64,000 nucleotides of DNA from Pirellulales bacterium (GTDB taxonomy: Bacteria; Planctomycetota; Planctomycetia; Pirellulales; JAEUIK01): assembly GCA_019636335.1 (NCBI GenBank), contig JAHBXR010000008.1:62001-126000 (forward strand), in the 5' to 3' direction. Shown here one piece after another: positions 44,617 to 53,399 of the stretch (its first letter is position 1; every line of letters starts with the position of its first letter). The translations under genes and the position numbers were made by a program. The notes beneath the pieces are model-generated. The model was not told the DNA's origin, ran no database searches, and was given only the letters and a program-made list of their open reading frames with translations.

Positions 44617-45378
44617 TTACCCGAGCTTCGACAGACCGAGACGGGCCGCTGCGGACTGCGGTTCGTCGGCGTCGCAGGCCAACACGGCTTGAAAGACCTT
44701 CTTGGCGCCATCCTTGTCGCCGGCGGCGGCCAGCGTCTCGGCCAAGCGCAGCCGCGCCTTCAAGGCCCTGCGCCAGGCCCGCGGATCGGCGGCGCGATCG
44801 GCCATCACCGCGGCGACCGCGTTGTCCGCGGCGGCGTCTCCGATGAGGGCCAGGCCCTCGATCGCGGCCAGCCGCACTTCGGCATCGGGATCGGCCGAGG
44901 CCTTGGTCAGCGCGGCGACTGCCTCCGCGCCCCCACGACGGCCGAGGGCGTTGATCGCCCCCACGCGAAACTCGGGTCCGACGCCGTCGCAAGCCGCCGC
45001 CGACAGGGCCGCCGTGGCCGGGGCACACGGCGTTCGATCGAGTGCCCAGCGGGCCATCTCGCGGGTCTCGAAGTCGCCGAGCGATTTCTGCAGCGACTCG
45101 ACTTCCGACTCGGCCGCCACGCAGGCCAGCAATTGCGCAATACGTCCGCGCACGGCGGGCGAATACTTGACCGACTTATGTTTCTTGCCTTCGCCGTCGG
45201 TCGTTTCCTTCTCCGCGTTCAATTCGGCGGCCAACTCTTGCGCCACCTTCGAACGCTCGGCGTCGTTGCCGGGCGTACCGGCCGCCGCCACAATCTGCCA
45301 CAGTCCGTAGTAGGCCCGAAAATCTTGCGCCGGATCGGCGCCGCCCAACTTCTCGACCAGGCTTTGAATCGTTTCCAT
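44617..45378 (-). CDS. HEAT-repeat protein
   Basis: The 253-residue cytoplasmic protein starts METIQSLVEKLGGADPAQDF, with AAAGGG before the ATG. The C-terminal two-thirds are HEAT-like helical pairs (about 75-220), such as FRVGAINALGRRGGAEAVAALTKA and EVRLAAIEGLALIGDAAADN. The last repeat resembles a TPR (LRLAETLAAAGDKDGAKKVF). HEAT proteins act as protein scaffolds. It lies 82 bases downstream of the Gfo/Idh gene on the same strand, a pairing often seen in planctomycetes (recalled), so the two are probably co-transcribed. Confidence 0.8.
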   Translation of the reverse strand: METIQSLVEKLGGADPAQDFRAYYGLWQIVAAAGTPGNDAERSKVAQELAAELNAEKETTDGEGKKHKSVKYSPAVRGRIAQLLACVAAESEVESLQKSLGDFETREMARWALDRTPCAPATAALSAAACDGVGPEFRVGAINALGRRGGAEAVAALTKASADPDAEVRLAAIEGLALIGDAAADNAVAAVMADRAADPRAWRRALKARLRLAETLAAAGDKDGAKKVFQAVLACDADEPQSAAARLGLSKLG

Positions 45379-45460
45379 GTGTCCCTTTCAGATCCCCAGC
45401 GGGAATGCGTGTGCGTGAAGACAGCGCCCGAGGGCGCGCCGAGAGGGTGTTCCGCGAGCC

Positions 45461-46744
45461 TTACAGGTGCCAGGGGGCCCGCATCGGCTTCGACGCCAGC
45501 CGGTTCGCCTGGTCGTCGTCGACAAACTGCTCGACGGTGGGGTCCCACTTCAGTTCGCGTCCCAGCTTCAAGGCGATGTTGCCCAGGTGACAAATCGTGA
45601 CCGAACGGTGACCGATCTCGACGTCGCAGATCGGCAGCTCGCGCGATTGGATGCAGTCGAGCCAGTTGTGGTGGTGGTCGCGACTGACGTACAGGCGCGT
45701 GTCGTCGCTCGAGAATTCGGTTTTCAGCAGTTGCGGGTCCGAGGCCTCGATCTTGCCACGGCTGACGAAGACCCAGCCGTCGGTGCCGGTGAACTTGATG
45801 CCGTTTTCGCCCTGCGAATGGCACTCGAGCACGACGCCGTTGTCGTAGGTGTACTTCACGTCGAACTCGCCCGGCACGTCGTGCGGACCCTGCTCGTGCC
45901 AGGTGGCCGTGCCCAAGACCTTGACCGGACCACTGCCGTCGGAGCCGATGCCCCACTGCGCGATGTCGTTGTGATGGGCGCCCCAGTCGGTCATCTTGCC
46001 CCCCGAGTAATCGGAGAACCAGCGGAACTGGTAGTGGACGCGGTTGGCAGCGTACTCGGCGTACGGCGCGGGACCGAGCCAGAAGTTCCAGTCCAACTCC
46101 GGCGGCGGCGTGGTCGACGGCTGCCATTGCCCCGCATCAATGCCGCCGATGCGCGTATCGACGTGCTGCAGCTTGCCGATCTTCTCGTTGCGCACCAACT
46201 CGCAGGCCAGACGGAAGCGATCGTCGCTGCGCTGCTGGCTGCCCGTTTGCACGATGCTGCCGTAGCGGCGGGCCGCTTTCACCATCGCCTGACCTTCGGC
46301 GATGGTCAGCGAGAGGGGCTTCTCGCAGTACACATCCTTGCCCGACTCCATGGCGTAGATCGCCGTCAGGGCGTGCCAATGGTCGGGCGTGGCAACGAGC
46401 ACCGCATCGATGTCCTGGCGATCGCACAGATCGCGGAAGTCGCGGTAGACGCCGACGCGGCGGCCCGTGGCCTTGTAGACGTCTTCGGCGGCCATGTCGC
46501 GATGGTTGCGATCGACGTCGCACACCGCGGCCACTTCGATGCGCGGATTCGGCAGCAGCTTGTGCTGCAGGTGATGGCGGCGCCCCAGATCGCCCGTGCC
46601 GATCGAGCCGACCACCACGCGATCGCTCGGGGCCGGACGGCGGCCTTTGGCGAAGGTCGTGGCGGGCACAATCGTGGGAGCGGCCAGCGTCGCGGCCGAG
46701 GTCTGCAAGAAACGGCGCCGATTCGGCTTCTTGAACAACGTCAC
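45461..46744 (-). CDS. Tat-exported Gfo/Idh/MocA-family oxidoreductase
   Basis: The gene starts at GTG, with GAGAGG upstream. NRRRFLQTSAATLAAP is a twin-arginine signal. The 427-residue product has a NAD(P)-binding Rossmann fold (VGSIGTGDLGRRHH; AVCDVDRN), DAVLVATPDHWHA, and EKP (141-143) with the lysine that typifies the family. MTDWGAHHNDIAQWG marks the C-terminal substrate domain. Members oxidise or reduce sugars and inositols. Export with cofactor bound suits Tat. Planctomycetes have many such paralogues; the substrate is unknown. Confidence 0.93.
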   Translation of the reverse strand: MTLFKKPNRRRFLQTSAATLAAPTIVPATTFAKGRRPAPSDRVVVGSIGTGDLGRRHHLQHKLLPNPRIEVAAVCDVDRNHRDMAAEDVYKATGRRVGVYRDFRDLCDRQDIDAVLVATPDHWHALTAIYAMESGKDVYCEKPLSLTIAEGQAMVKAARRYGSIVQTGSQQRSDDRFRLACELVRNEKIGKLQHVDTRIGGIDAGQWQPSTTPPPELDWNFWLGPAPYAEYAANRVHYQFRWFSDYSGGKMTDWGAHHNDIAQWGIGSDGSGPVKVLGTATWHEQGPHDVPGEFDVKYTYDNGVVLECHSQGENGIKFTGTDGWVFVSRGKIEASDPQLLKTEFSSDDTRLYVSRDHHHNWLDCIQSRELPICDVEIGHRSVTICHLGNIALKLGRELKWDPTVEQFVDDDQANRLASKPMRAPWHL

Positions 46745-47088
46745 GTGAATCGCCTCTCAGGCAAGGGATGGCATGCGAGAATCGTCGCTCGGACACGAAG
46801 TTTTCAGGGACCGCAGGACCCTCGAAAAGGAGCGCACGCGCCGGCGACGGGAGTGTTGGCTGCCATTGTCTTTAGCTCTCCCGGTGATTGCAAGCTTGCG
46901 CCAGCCGAAATGCCCCCTCGCCCCCGCTCGGGTAGCCTGGGGGCCTTCGGCCGGTACTGATCGGGGGGATAACCTCACTTACGCACGCCGTTCGCCTTTG
47001 GCCTTTTGGCCCCACGCCGTAGAATCGCCACCCCAGGGCAAAAGCGAGCACGCGCCCCACTGACCACTGATCCCGGAAACTCGCGCGC
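46745..47088. other. Divergent intergenic region upstream of wecB
   Basis: This 344-base region contains the start signals of the Gfo/Idh gene and wecB. Near its right end lies a third short copy of the CAGTGGTCAGTGGG-type repeat (47055-47074). Nothing else could be supported. Confidence 0.45.
47055..47074. repeat. Isolated copy of the GTCAGTGGTCAGTGGG-type repeat
   Basis: CCCCACTGACCACTGATCCC is the reverse complement of a sequence nearly identical to the left arm of the inverted repeat at 5957-5981. Here there is a single arm, 15 bases before the wecB start. It supports the view that this is a dispersed element, not operon-specific. Confidence 0.5.
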
Positions 47089-48267
47089 ATGAGGCGCCAC
47101 CAACGAGCCACTGTCCTGCCGGTGATCGGCACGCGTCCCGAGGCGATCAAGCTCGCGCCGGTCATTCAGGCCCTGCGGCGAACGGCTTGGGCCGACTGCC
47201 CCCTCCTGCACACGGGGCAGCATCGCGAGTTGGCGGACGACGCGCTGACGACGTTTGGCATCGCGGCGGACTTTGATCTCGACTTGATGCGGCCTGGCCA
47301 GGCGCTGGGGGAGCTCACCTCGCGTCTGCTCGACGGCATCGATGGCGTGCTGGCGGTCGTGCGACCCAGCCTGGTCCTTGTCGCCGGCGATACGACGACC
47401 GTCATGGCCGCGGCGTTGGCGGCCGTGGCGCGACGAGTGCCCGTCGTCCACGTCGAGGCCGGCCTGCGCACGGGAGATCTTGCCGCACCCTTTCCTGAAG
47501 AATTGAATCGTGTCCTGACGACGCGGCTCGCGACCTTGCACTGCGCACCGACTAGCGCCGCGCAACACACGCTCCTGGCCGAAGGCGTGCCAGGGAGTTC
47601 GATCCTCGTCACGGGGAATCCCGTGATCGACGCGCTGCGTGCGACGGCACGTCGCGAGAGAATCTTCGCACCGTGGCTAGCGCCGGGGGAACGTCTGGTT
47701 CTCATCACGGCGCATCGTCGCGAGAGCTTTGGAACACCGCTGGAACGAATCTGCCAGGCGGTCGAGACGCTGGCCAGCCGTTACGATAACGTTCGTTTTG
47801 TCTGGCCGCTGCACCCGAATCCGGCGGTGCGGACCTGTGTCGAGCAACGACTTGGCGACGTGGCGCGTGTGCAGCTCTGCGAGCCGCTCGGCTATCGCGA
47901 ATTTGTAGCCGCGCTGGCGCAATGTCATTTCGTGATGACCGACTCGGGAGGCGTACAGGAAGAGGCGCCGGCCCTGGGCAAGCCGGTGCTGGTCCTGAGA
48001 GATGTCACAGAACGGCCGGAAGCGATCGCATCCGGTCAAGCGAGTCTGGTCGGGACAGTAGCGAGCAGAATCGTACATGCCGCTAGTAGACTACTCGGCG
48101 ATGACGCAGTTTACCGGAGCATGCAGCGGGCCCACAGTCCGTATGGCGATGGTCGCGCGGCAGAACGAATCGTGCAGGGTTGCCGGAATTTGCTGGCCCA
48201 GTTGAGCGTGCTTCGCCCGGAACAAACTGCCGCACGCGTGGCGGCATTCTCAGGCCACACGACCTAG
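47089..48267 (+). CDS. wecB: UDP-N-acetylglucosamine 2-epimerase (non-hydrolysing)
   Basis: The 392-residue enzyme interconverts UDP-GlcNAc and UDP-ManNAc. VIGTRPEAIKLAPVI is the N-terminal glycine-rich motif. Residues comparable to the E. coli active site are Asp101 (GDTTTV), Glu123 (VHVEAGLRTG), Glu137 (FPEELNRV) and His209 (TAHRRESFG). SDSGGVQEEAP is the UDP-binding signature. UDP-ManNAc feeds surface polysaccharides, agreeing with the export, methyltransferase and GT2 genes nearby. Its 3' end overlaps the convergent GT2 gene by 18 bases. No wecC partner is seen. Confidence 0.93.
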   Translation: MRRHQRATVLPVIGTRPEAIKLAPVIQALRRTAWADCPLLHTGQHRELADDALTTFGIAADFDLDLMRPGQALGELTSRLLDGIDGVLAVVRPSLVLVAGDTTTVMAAALAAVARRVPVVHVEAGLRTGDLAAPFPEELNRVLTTRLATLHCAPTSAAQHTLLAEGVPGSSILVTGNPVIDALRATARRERIFAPWLAPGERLVLITAHRRESFGTPLERICQAVETLASRYDNVRFVWPLHPNPAVRTCVEQRLGDVARVQLCEPLGYREFVAALAQCHFVMTDSGGVQEEAPALGKPVLVLRDVTERPEAIASGQASLVGTVASRIVHAASRLLGDDAVYRSMQRAHSPYGDGRAAERIVQGCRNLLAQLSVLRPEQTAARVAAFSGHTT

Positions 48268-49131
48268 CTGGGCGGTCGGCTCGGGGGCATATCGAGGCGC
48301 AATGCCCCATTTGCGCAGCCAGCGCAGGTAGGACATACCATGCCGCATGGCATCGCGAGAGAGAAAACGCCGGCTGGCACCCTGCTCGACGTGGTAACAC
48401 GACGTTCCACCATGGAACATCACGCGCCAGCCCGCCTGGTTCATGCGCAGGCAGAAATCGACGTCTTCGAAGTATTTGACGAACTGCGTGTCGAAGAGCC
48501 CGACGTCGGCAAAGGCCTCGCGTCGGACGAGCATGAAGCAGCCCGAGAGCCACTCGCAGTCGAAGCTCTCGGTCGAGCGTCGGTCGCGGTAGAGATAGTT
48601 ATCGATGCTGTGGCGCAGCCAACGCCCCAGACCGAAACGGCGTCCCAGGATCACCGAGACGGACGGATGTCGACGAGCGGGATGGGCGTAGCCGCCGTCG
48701 GCACGGTAGATGCGGCAGCCGGCCACGCCGCAATCGGGGTTCTCGCGCATGAAGGCCACCATCCGCGCGAGGCACTGCTCAGACGGCTCGAAGTACATGT
48801 CGGTATTGAGCAGCAACACGAAGGGAGCGGTCGAGGCCTCGACGATGCGGTTCAGATTCGGACCGTACGCCAGCCGGGTCTCGTTGCGCAGCACCAGCGT
48901 TTGGGGGAAATAGCGGAGCCACGGCTCGACACTATCGGCACGGTTGTCGACCAGGATCAACCGCATCGAGAGCCCCTCGCCCGAGATCGCCATCGTCTCG
49001 AGCAAGCGAGGCATGTACTGCTGCTCGTGCGTATAGATGACGCCGATGTCGACGTCGGGCGTTCGGTTCGCCGCGGCCGAACGCTGCGAGGTGGCCGTGG
49101 CCTGCCGCTTTGGATCGCCTTCGACGCTCAT
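48250..49131 (-). CDS. GT2-family glycosyltransferase, rhamnosyltransferase-like
   Basis: The 293-residue cytoplasmic enzyme has the GT-A fold. DIGVIYTHEQQYMPRLL starts the nucleotide-binding strand, LILVDNRADS follows, LLLNTDMYF gives the DxD-like motif (NTD), and FDCEWLSGCFMLVRREAF plus FDTQFVKYFEDVDFCLR is the acceptor-site signature of WbbL-type rhamnosyltransferases. It would add one sugar during surface polysaccharide assembly. The gene converges on wecB with an 18-base overlap. Confidence 0.88.
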   Translation of the reverse strand: MSVEGDPKRQATATSQRSAAANRTPDVDIGVIYTHEQQYMPRLLETMAISGEGLSMRLILVDNRADSVEPWLRYFPQTLVLRNETRLAYGPNLNRIVEASTAPFVLLLNTDMYFEPSEQCLARMVAFMRENPDCGVAGCRIYRADGGYAHPARRHPSVSVILGRRFGLGRWLRHSIDNYLYRDRRSTESFDCEWLSGCFMLVRREAFADVGLFDTQFVKYFEDVDFCLRMNQAGWRVMFHGGTSCYHVEQGASRRFLSRDAMRHGMSYLRWLRKWGIAPRYAPEPTAQLGRVA

Positions 49132-49559
49132 GCGGGCTGGATGTCCTACGGCGCAAGGGCGTTGGGTTCAAGGGACAACTCGACACTCGTGAAACGACCA
49201 TCGATCGTTTTCACGCGGGGGGCGGTATAGCAGCCGTTACAACCGAGGGTCAAGAGAAATCGGCATGGCGGTGCTAGCTTGCCAGCGCGGCAAACACGTG
49301 GTGCCACGAGCTGCTTCTACTGCGCACGCGCCGCTTGCGCCGTAGTGAATGCGACCCCCCTCCCATGTGTCGGGGTACGCGAAGTCCATCGGCTCATCGC
49401 GAAACGATCCTGGAGGTTTTTCGCGGCAATGTCCGCGAAAGTACGACTCGCTGCCAGAATGGTTGCCACGTCACCAGGAGACGGGCGAATGCTACACTGC
49501 TCGTAGCACGCGCGTGCAAGCGAAGGATTCGGCGACGCCCCAGGCAGGAGCAGCAAATC
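49132..49559. other. Divergent intergenic region
   Basis: Nothing gene-like could be supported in this 428-base region between the GT2 and zincin genes. An open frame continues upstream of the zincin start but has no ribosome binding site, while AGGAG ten bases before 49560 fits the chosen start. GC-rich direct runs occur but no clear repeat. Confidence 0.4.
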
Positions 49560-49979
49560 ATGCCCCGACCACGGCTCTCTCTCGACGACTTCTGCAGGCT
49601 GGTGCAGCAAGCCATCGAGGAACTTCCCGAGGCATTTCGCGAGCGCATGGAGAATGTGGTCGTGGATGTCGAGCCCACTCCCCCCGCGCATGTATTACGC
49701 GAGCTGGGGATCCGTCGGGGAGAGGCCTTGATGGGACTCTTCCAGGGCTCACCCCTCACCGAGCAGGAGTACGGCGCTCCGACGCCCAATCGCGTGGTGC
49801 TCTACCAGCGTTCGATCGAAGAAGCGTGCCGCAGCCGGGCCGAGATTGCCTACGAGGTGCGCCGCACCGTGCTGCACGAGCTCGCGCATCACTTCGGGTA
49901 TTCGGAAGAAGATCTCGACTTCTTCGAGGAGCGTCCCAGCCCATTCGATCAGGGCGAGTCGGACGAACTGCCGGGCTGA
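49560..49979 (+). CDS. Zincin-like metallopeptidase-family protein
   Basis: The 139-residue protein starts MPRPRLSLDDFCRLVQQAIE. LHELAHHFG contains the HExxH zinc motif (His106, Glu107, His110), followed by GYSEEDLDFFEER with acidic residues where a third ligand could lie. MGLFQGSPLTEQEYG and VVLYQRSIEE match the small Zincin_1/possibly DUF-type metallopeptidase family. The short size and lack of signal indicate a cytoplasmic enzyme. Substrates of this family are not known. Confidence 0.82.
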   Translation: MPRPRLSLDDFCRLVQQAIEELPEAFRERMENVVVDVEPTPPAHVLRELGIRRGEALMGLFQGSPLTEQEYGAPTPNRVVLYQRSIEEACRSRAEIAYEVRRTVLHELAHHFGYSEEDLDFFEERPSPFDQGESDELPG

Positions 49980-50009
49980 AGCCCCATCGCGGTCGCGTCG
50001 CGAGACGGG

Positions 50010-50972
50010 CTACCAGACGAATTCGGCCTCGACGGCCGAGTGGTCGGACAACGCTCCGACGCGCTCGTCGAGATAGCCATTCACCTGGATCGACTTGGGC
50101 ACAAGCTGCAAGCCTCCCTGCGTGGGATTCGAGAACATCACGTAGTCGATGCGATTGCCGATCTCGGTCGATTCCTGTTCGTTCGTGCCTCCCAGGGCCT
50201 CACCCATCAGATGAGGCCACAGATCGACAAGCTTGTTCTCGCCCCGTGCTGCGCCGTAGTTCTTTATCATCTGGTTATAGGCCGAGGCAGAGTCCTGCTG
50301 ATACGATGGATTCCCCCGCGTATTCATGTCACCCAGGATCAGCGTGGGTCGGTCTGGCGACGAGTGTTCGCGGATGAAACCGGCCAGCTCGGTGTACTGT
50401 AGGCGGCGGATCTCGTCGCTCTTGCTCTCGAGGTGCGTGACAAAGACATCGACAGACGGGGAGTCGGCGCGGTCGCCTTCAAGCGCGATCTGCGCGTGCA
50501 GTGCCCCCTTGGCGGCGAAGCCATCGGCCTGCAGGCCGTAGTCTTTTGGCGAACTCCCCTTGGAATAGGTCAGCACGTGCGACGCGACGATGGGATAGTG
50601 CGTGGCGATGGCCAGCCCGCCGTTGAACCGTTTGTCTTCGGGATCCGGGCTGACGACCGACGAGATCTTGCCGTCCCAACCTTTTTCCAGACTTTCGAGC
50701 AGTGTCTTGCGCGGACGATGCTCAAAGACTTCGTTCAGCCCGACGATGTCGAAGCTCGCCATTTTCTCGCCGATGGTCTTGGCGCGGTAGGCGGGATCCT
50801 TCCGCCTGTTGGCAATGCTGGCGATGCCGGGCAGGAACTGCACGTTGTACGAGATGACGCGCAGCTTGCGTTCGGGTTCCGCGGCGTGGGATGACGCGGG
50901 CAAGCTACCCAGTGTGAGACCGACCAGCACGGCGCCACACAGCAAGCACGAAGAAGCAAACGGAATCCGCAT
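50010..50972 (-). CDS. Secreted sphingomyelinase-like endonuclease/exonuclease/phosphatase protein
   Basis: The start giving MRIPFASSCLLCGAVLVGLT has GGAG eight bases upstream and opens a signal peptide cleaved near SHAAE. The 320-residue EEP-fold protein has conserved residues in order: Asn48 or nearby in SYNVQFL, Glu81 in LNEVFEHR, His180 in THLESK, Asp215 and Asn217 in LGDMNTRG, and Asp310-His311 in SDHSAV. THLESK with LNEVF is closest to bacterial neutral sphingomyelinases, which hydrolyse phosphodiesters with Mg2+. The lipid substrate is unproven; DNase-like activity is an alternative. Confidence 0.85.
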   Translation of the reverse strand: MRIPFASSCLLCGAVLVGLTLGSLPASSHAAEPERKLRVISYNVQFLPGIASIANRRKDPAYRAKTIGEKMASFDIVGLNEVFEHRPRKTLLESLEKGWDGKISSVVSPDPEDKRFNGGLAIATHYPIVASHVLTYSKGSSPKDYGLQADGFAAKGALHAQIALEGDRADSPSVDVFVTHLESKSDEIRRLQYTELAGFIREHSSPDRPTLILGDMNTRGNPSYQQDSASAYNQMIKNYGAARGENKLVDLWPHLMGEALGGTNEQESTEIGNRIDYVMFSNPTQGGLQLVPKSIQVNGYLDERVGALSDHSAVEAEFVW

Positions 50973-51339
50973 CGGAAGTTCTCCGCAAAGGACCGGCGTG
51001 AATGGCAACATCTTGCTTGGGCCGGAGATGAAAAGCCAGAGGGCCGTCTCGCGGCGAGCGAGAGACGGCCCTTCGGACCTCAACTTGGGAAGCACGCCGT
51101 GGCCCGGCCGCGAGTCTGCGGTCTTGCGGCGGGCTCGGTATTTCTCGGGTTCGCTCGGTGCGAGCGAAGCTCACCGCGTGGGCGCGGGGCAAGGCCCAAG
51201 CTTGGGAAACGGCATCTTCGCGGCAGGGGCCGCGGTGGTTAATTCGTGCGGTCGGAAAGCCACCTCAAGGCCACACGTCGCGGAGCGACACGGCAGATTC
51301 GCTCGGCGCGACGAGCCAAGGTCAACCTCTCCGCGGCAA
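50973..51339. other. Intergenic region with terminator hairpin
   Basis: This 367-base minus-strand gap lies between the 59-residue basic protein and the sphingomyelinase-like gene. It contains the terminator at 51040-51072 and GGAG of the downstream gene. The stretch 51073-51339 shows no gene and would be an unusually long 3' untranslated region. Confidence 0.5.
51040..51072 (-). terminator. Intrinsic terminator-like hairpin
   Basis: AGGGCCGTCTC and GAGACGGCCCT form a perfect 11-base-pair GC-rich stem around an 11-base loop. On the minus strand CTGGCTTTTC follows, a weak T-rich tail. It would end transcription of the 59-residue protein gene before the sphingomyelinase-like gene. It may instead be a processing site. 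Confidence 0.65.
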
Positions 51340-51519
51340 CTACCAGGCCACGCGCTTGCGGCGACGGCGGTGCATTCCGTTGAAGGCGCTGGGGCGATTG
51401 CCAGCACGCGAGTAGTTGTTCGATCGACGGCGGTTCTTCAACTTCTCGAAGCTGTCCGCACGGCCGTAGTCAGCTTGCGAAGAGGATTCGTACTCGTTGT
51501 TCAGGTTGCTATAGGTCAT
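51340..51519 (-). CDS. 59-residue Arg-rich conserved protein
   Basis: The reading is MTYSNLNNEYESSSQADYGR followed by ADSFEKLKNRRRSNNYSR and AFNGMHRRRRKRVAW. AAAGG lies nine bases before the ATG. The basic C-terminus with GMHRRRRKRVAW looks like a nucleic-acid-binding tail or an RNA-binding motif; similar NGMHRRR tails are recalled from other planctomycete proteins. It has a Ser/Tyr/Asn-rich N-terminus, and no known domain. It may be abundant, given its own ribosome site and terminator. It is too short for many automatic annotations. Confidence 0.6.
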   Translation of the reverse strand: MTYSNLNNEYESSSQADYGRADSFEKLKNRRRSNNYSRAGNRPSAFNGMHRRRRKRVAW

Positions 51520-51579
51520 GTCATTAGCCTTTCTTTATTCGTGGGTGGCGTCGCGGGGACGGTGCTTTTCGATCGGTAC

Positions 51580-52080
51580 TTACACAGCCTTGGCCCAGGG
51601 TGGCGAAGGGGGACGGTTCGCCAGCCGCTCGGCAACGTCGAGGGCCTCGCTGCAGAGGGTGGTCAGCTCCGGCCCGGCGACGACGCCAGGCAAGTAGAGC
51701 CACACCCCCAACTGGCGAGCCCAAATCTCTTCGCGCGGGTCACGCTCGTTGCCGCAGACCAACAGCAACAAGTCGTTTTCCCGCGCCAACTGCTCTACCA
51801 GGATTCGCAACTCTTCCGCATCACATCCCGAACTGGCGGCCTCGACATCGAGGATTGCCAGTTGGCAATGCAGCCGCTCGGTTGTCCCGCGAGCCGACTC
51901 GGCCGTGCGGCAGCGGATGGTCCGCCACCCCCCGCTGGCCGCGGCACGGGCCAGCGTCTCACAACGCATCGCGTCGGATGAGACGACGACGCATTGCCCA
52001 GGATTGCCGAGCTTTGTCTCCCGGGATGTGGCCGGTGCGGCCGCACCCAGGACCAGTTCAGTTTGCGATTGCGGTGTCAC
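51580..52080 (-). CDS. Pseudo-receiver-domain protein
   Basis: The gene starts at GTG. The 166-residue product shows a receiver-like alpha/beta pattern: CVVVSSDAMRCETLARAAAS, CQLAILDVEAASSGCDAE and LLLLVCGNERDPREEI. The canonical acidic pair after strand one is missing (SSD rather than DD). Asp78 in ILDVE is at the phospho-acceptor position, but the Lys and Thr/Ser switch residues are not clear. It may be a degenerate receiver acting through protein contact. An effector domain is absent. It lies upstream of the 59-residue gene on the same strand. Confidence 0.6.
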   Translation of the reverse strand: MTPQSQTELVLGAAAPATSRETKLGNPGQCVVVSSDAMRCETLARAAASGGWRTIRCRTAESARGTTERLHCQLAILDVEAASSGCDAEELRILVEQLARENDLLLLVCGNERDPREEIWARQLGVWLYLPGVVAGPELTTLCSEALDVAERLANRPPSPPWAKAV

Positions 52081-52200
52081 TGCGAATCCGATCCCTGAGG
52101 CGAACTGTCAGCGTTCGGTCCACGTTTCCCGCCCCTCCGGGAAAGACCGACTCGACACCCGCGGGCTCCCTGCCCGCGGCCGTAACTACTTCTTCACGTT

Positions 52201-53049
52201 CTAGACGTGCGTCGCGCGGCGACGACGCCACAGACCGAAGCTGGCGATTCCGCCGAGCAACAGCACCAGCGTGCTCGGCTCAGGCACGGAGACCGTCGTC
52301 CCCATGCTGATCGGCATCGATTGACCCGGGTCGATCTTGCGAATCCACTGCAGCGTCCAGGTCAGATCGCTGGGGCCCATGGGGGGCGCCGCGATTGGCG
52401 GCAGATCGCTCAACGTCGTCGGACCGCCGTCGAGCAGCGAGGCCAACGTGAATCCCGAATACGAGGCTTCGTGATGGGCCGAGGGGGGCGAGTAGGCCGC
52501 TTCGAGCACCGTCACGCCATCTTTCTGACGTACCGCGTTCGCGTTCACGAACTGCACCGTGTCATTCAAAATCGTGCCGTTCACGTCGAAGTCGCTGTAG
52601 GCAAAGAGATTGAAGAACAAGGCACTGGAACCGGTGTTCGTGACGATGATGTCGGTCGACATTGAGCCCGAGTTGCTGCCACTCGTGCCACCGTTGAGGC
52701 CGTAACGCAGATCGAGCGTGAAATCGGGACCCAGGTAACGCACGAAGTAGGTGTCGAGCTCGCCATCGAAATTGGTATCGGTGGCGCCGGCAGGACCCTG
52801 CAACAGCGTGTCGATCGCCGACTCGGGACCGGAGTCGCCGATGCGATACCAGAACCACTGTCGCTTGAGCTGATTCAGTCCGTCGATGCGCCAGTCAAAC
52901 GCCCCAGCGAAGGGGGACGACGTGTCGATGACCAGACTCGAATTGTTGTCCTCGAGAAGGACAGGCGCGGCCGCGGCGGTCAGCGGTGCGAGCACCGCCC
53001 AGCCCAGTAGCGCGGCACAGGCCGTACAGACGAAAGTTCGTTGCTTCAT
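52201..53049 (-). CDS. PEP-CTERM surface protein
   Basis: MKQRTFVCTACAALLGWAVL opens a signal peptide ending near AAAAP. The 282-residue product ends SVPEPSTLVLLLGGIASFGL then WRRRR, the full PEP-CTERM signal: VPEP motif, one membrane helix, basic tail. An exosortase would cleave and anchor it; none is in the window. The middle is a beta-rich domain with Thr/Ser/Asn-rich strands. AAGGC is upstream of the ATG. A good -24/-12 promoter at 53191-53207 and upstream repeats indicate sigma54 control, probably by the activator encoded next door. Confidence 0.9.
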   Translation of the reverse strand: MKQRTFVCTACAALLGWAVLAPLTAAAAPVLLEDNNSSLVIDTSSPFAGAFDWRIDGLNQLKRQWFWYRIGDSGPESAIDTLLQGPAGATDTNFDGELDTYFVRYLGPDFTLDLRYGLNGGTSGSNSGSMSTDIIVTNTGSSALFFNLFAYSDFDVNGTILNDTVQFVNANAVRQKDGVTVLEAAYSPPSAHHEASYSGFTLASLLDGGPTTLSDLPPIAAPPMGPSDLTWTLQWIRKIDPGQSMPISMGTTVSVPEPSTLVLLLGGIASFGLWRRRRATHV

Positions 53050-53190
53050 ATTTGCTGCCTTTCGAAGCGCAGATGTCGAACCGCGGGGCGTAGTGCCCAT
53101 CCCTGTGCAGAGCGCGCTGCTTGGGAGTTCCGATTGGCGCACGCGCATTGCCCTCGCGTGCCGTCGATCGCGATTCCGGCGAAGGGGATA

Positions 53191-53207
53191 AGCAACCGGG
53201 ATGCCGG
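53191..53207 (-). promoter_or_regulatory. Sigma54 (-24/-12) promoter of the PEP-CTERM gene
   Basis: On the minus strand CCGGCATCCCGGTTGCT places GG at -24 and GC at -12 with exactly ten bases between. TTGCT is a perfect -12 element; CGGCA differs from TGGCA at one base. The predicted start near 53180 gives a leader of about 130 bases to 53049. A sigma54 activator gene lies upstream, which raises confidence. Confidence 0.65.
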
Positions 53208-53309
53208 TTCTGCGCTTTTCTTGCAACTGATGCCGCAACTTATTTTGTGTACGGGAGTTGCATTGCGCACTGCGCCGCGATTGCCCACCGTGGCGTCCGT
53301 CAGCGCGCA

Positions 53310-53324
53310 TCACCAATCTGGTGA
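53310..53324. promoter_or_regulatory. Inverted repeat, putative sigma54 enhancer (UAS) 1
   Basis: TCACCA-ATC-TGGTGA is a perfect 6+3+6 inverted repeat, about 130-145 bases upstream of the predicted transcription start. This is a typical position for the activator of a sigma54 promoter. The Fis-type domain of the 53792 gene product is the natural candidate to bind. Confidence 0.5.
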
Positions 53325-53399
53325 GAGATACGTCGCGCCACGAGCGCAAGTGAAGATACAACCAGACATCGCGGCACGATTCACTCGATTGATGAAATC

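Noticed and set aside
42944-45028. 694-codon minus-strand frame over the export protein region
   Set aside because: The first part is the TylF-like and HEAT genes read out of frame. Only the last 224 codons make an SLBB-type protein.
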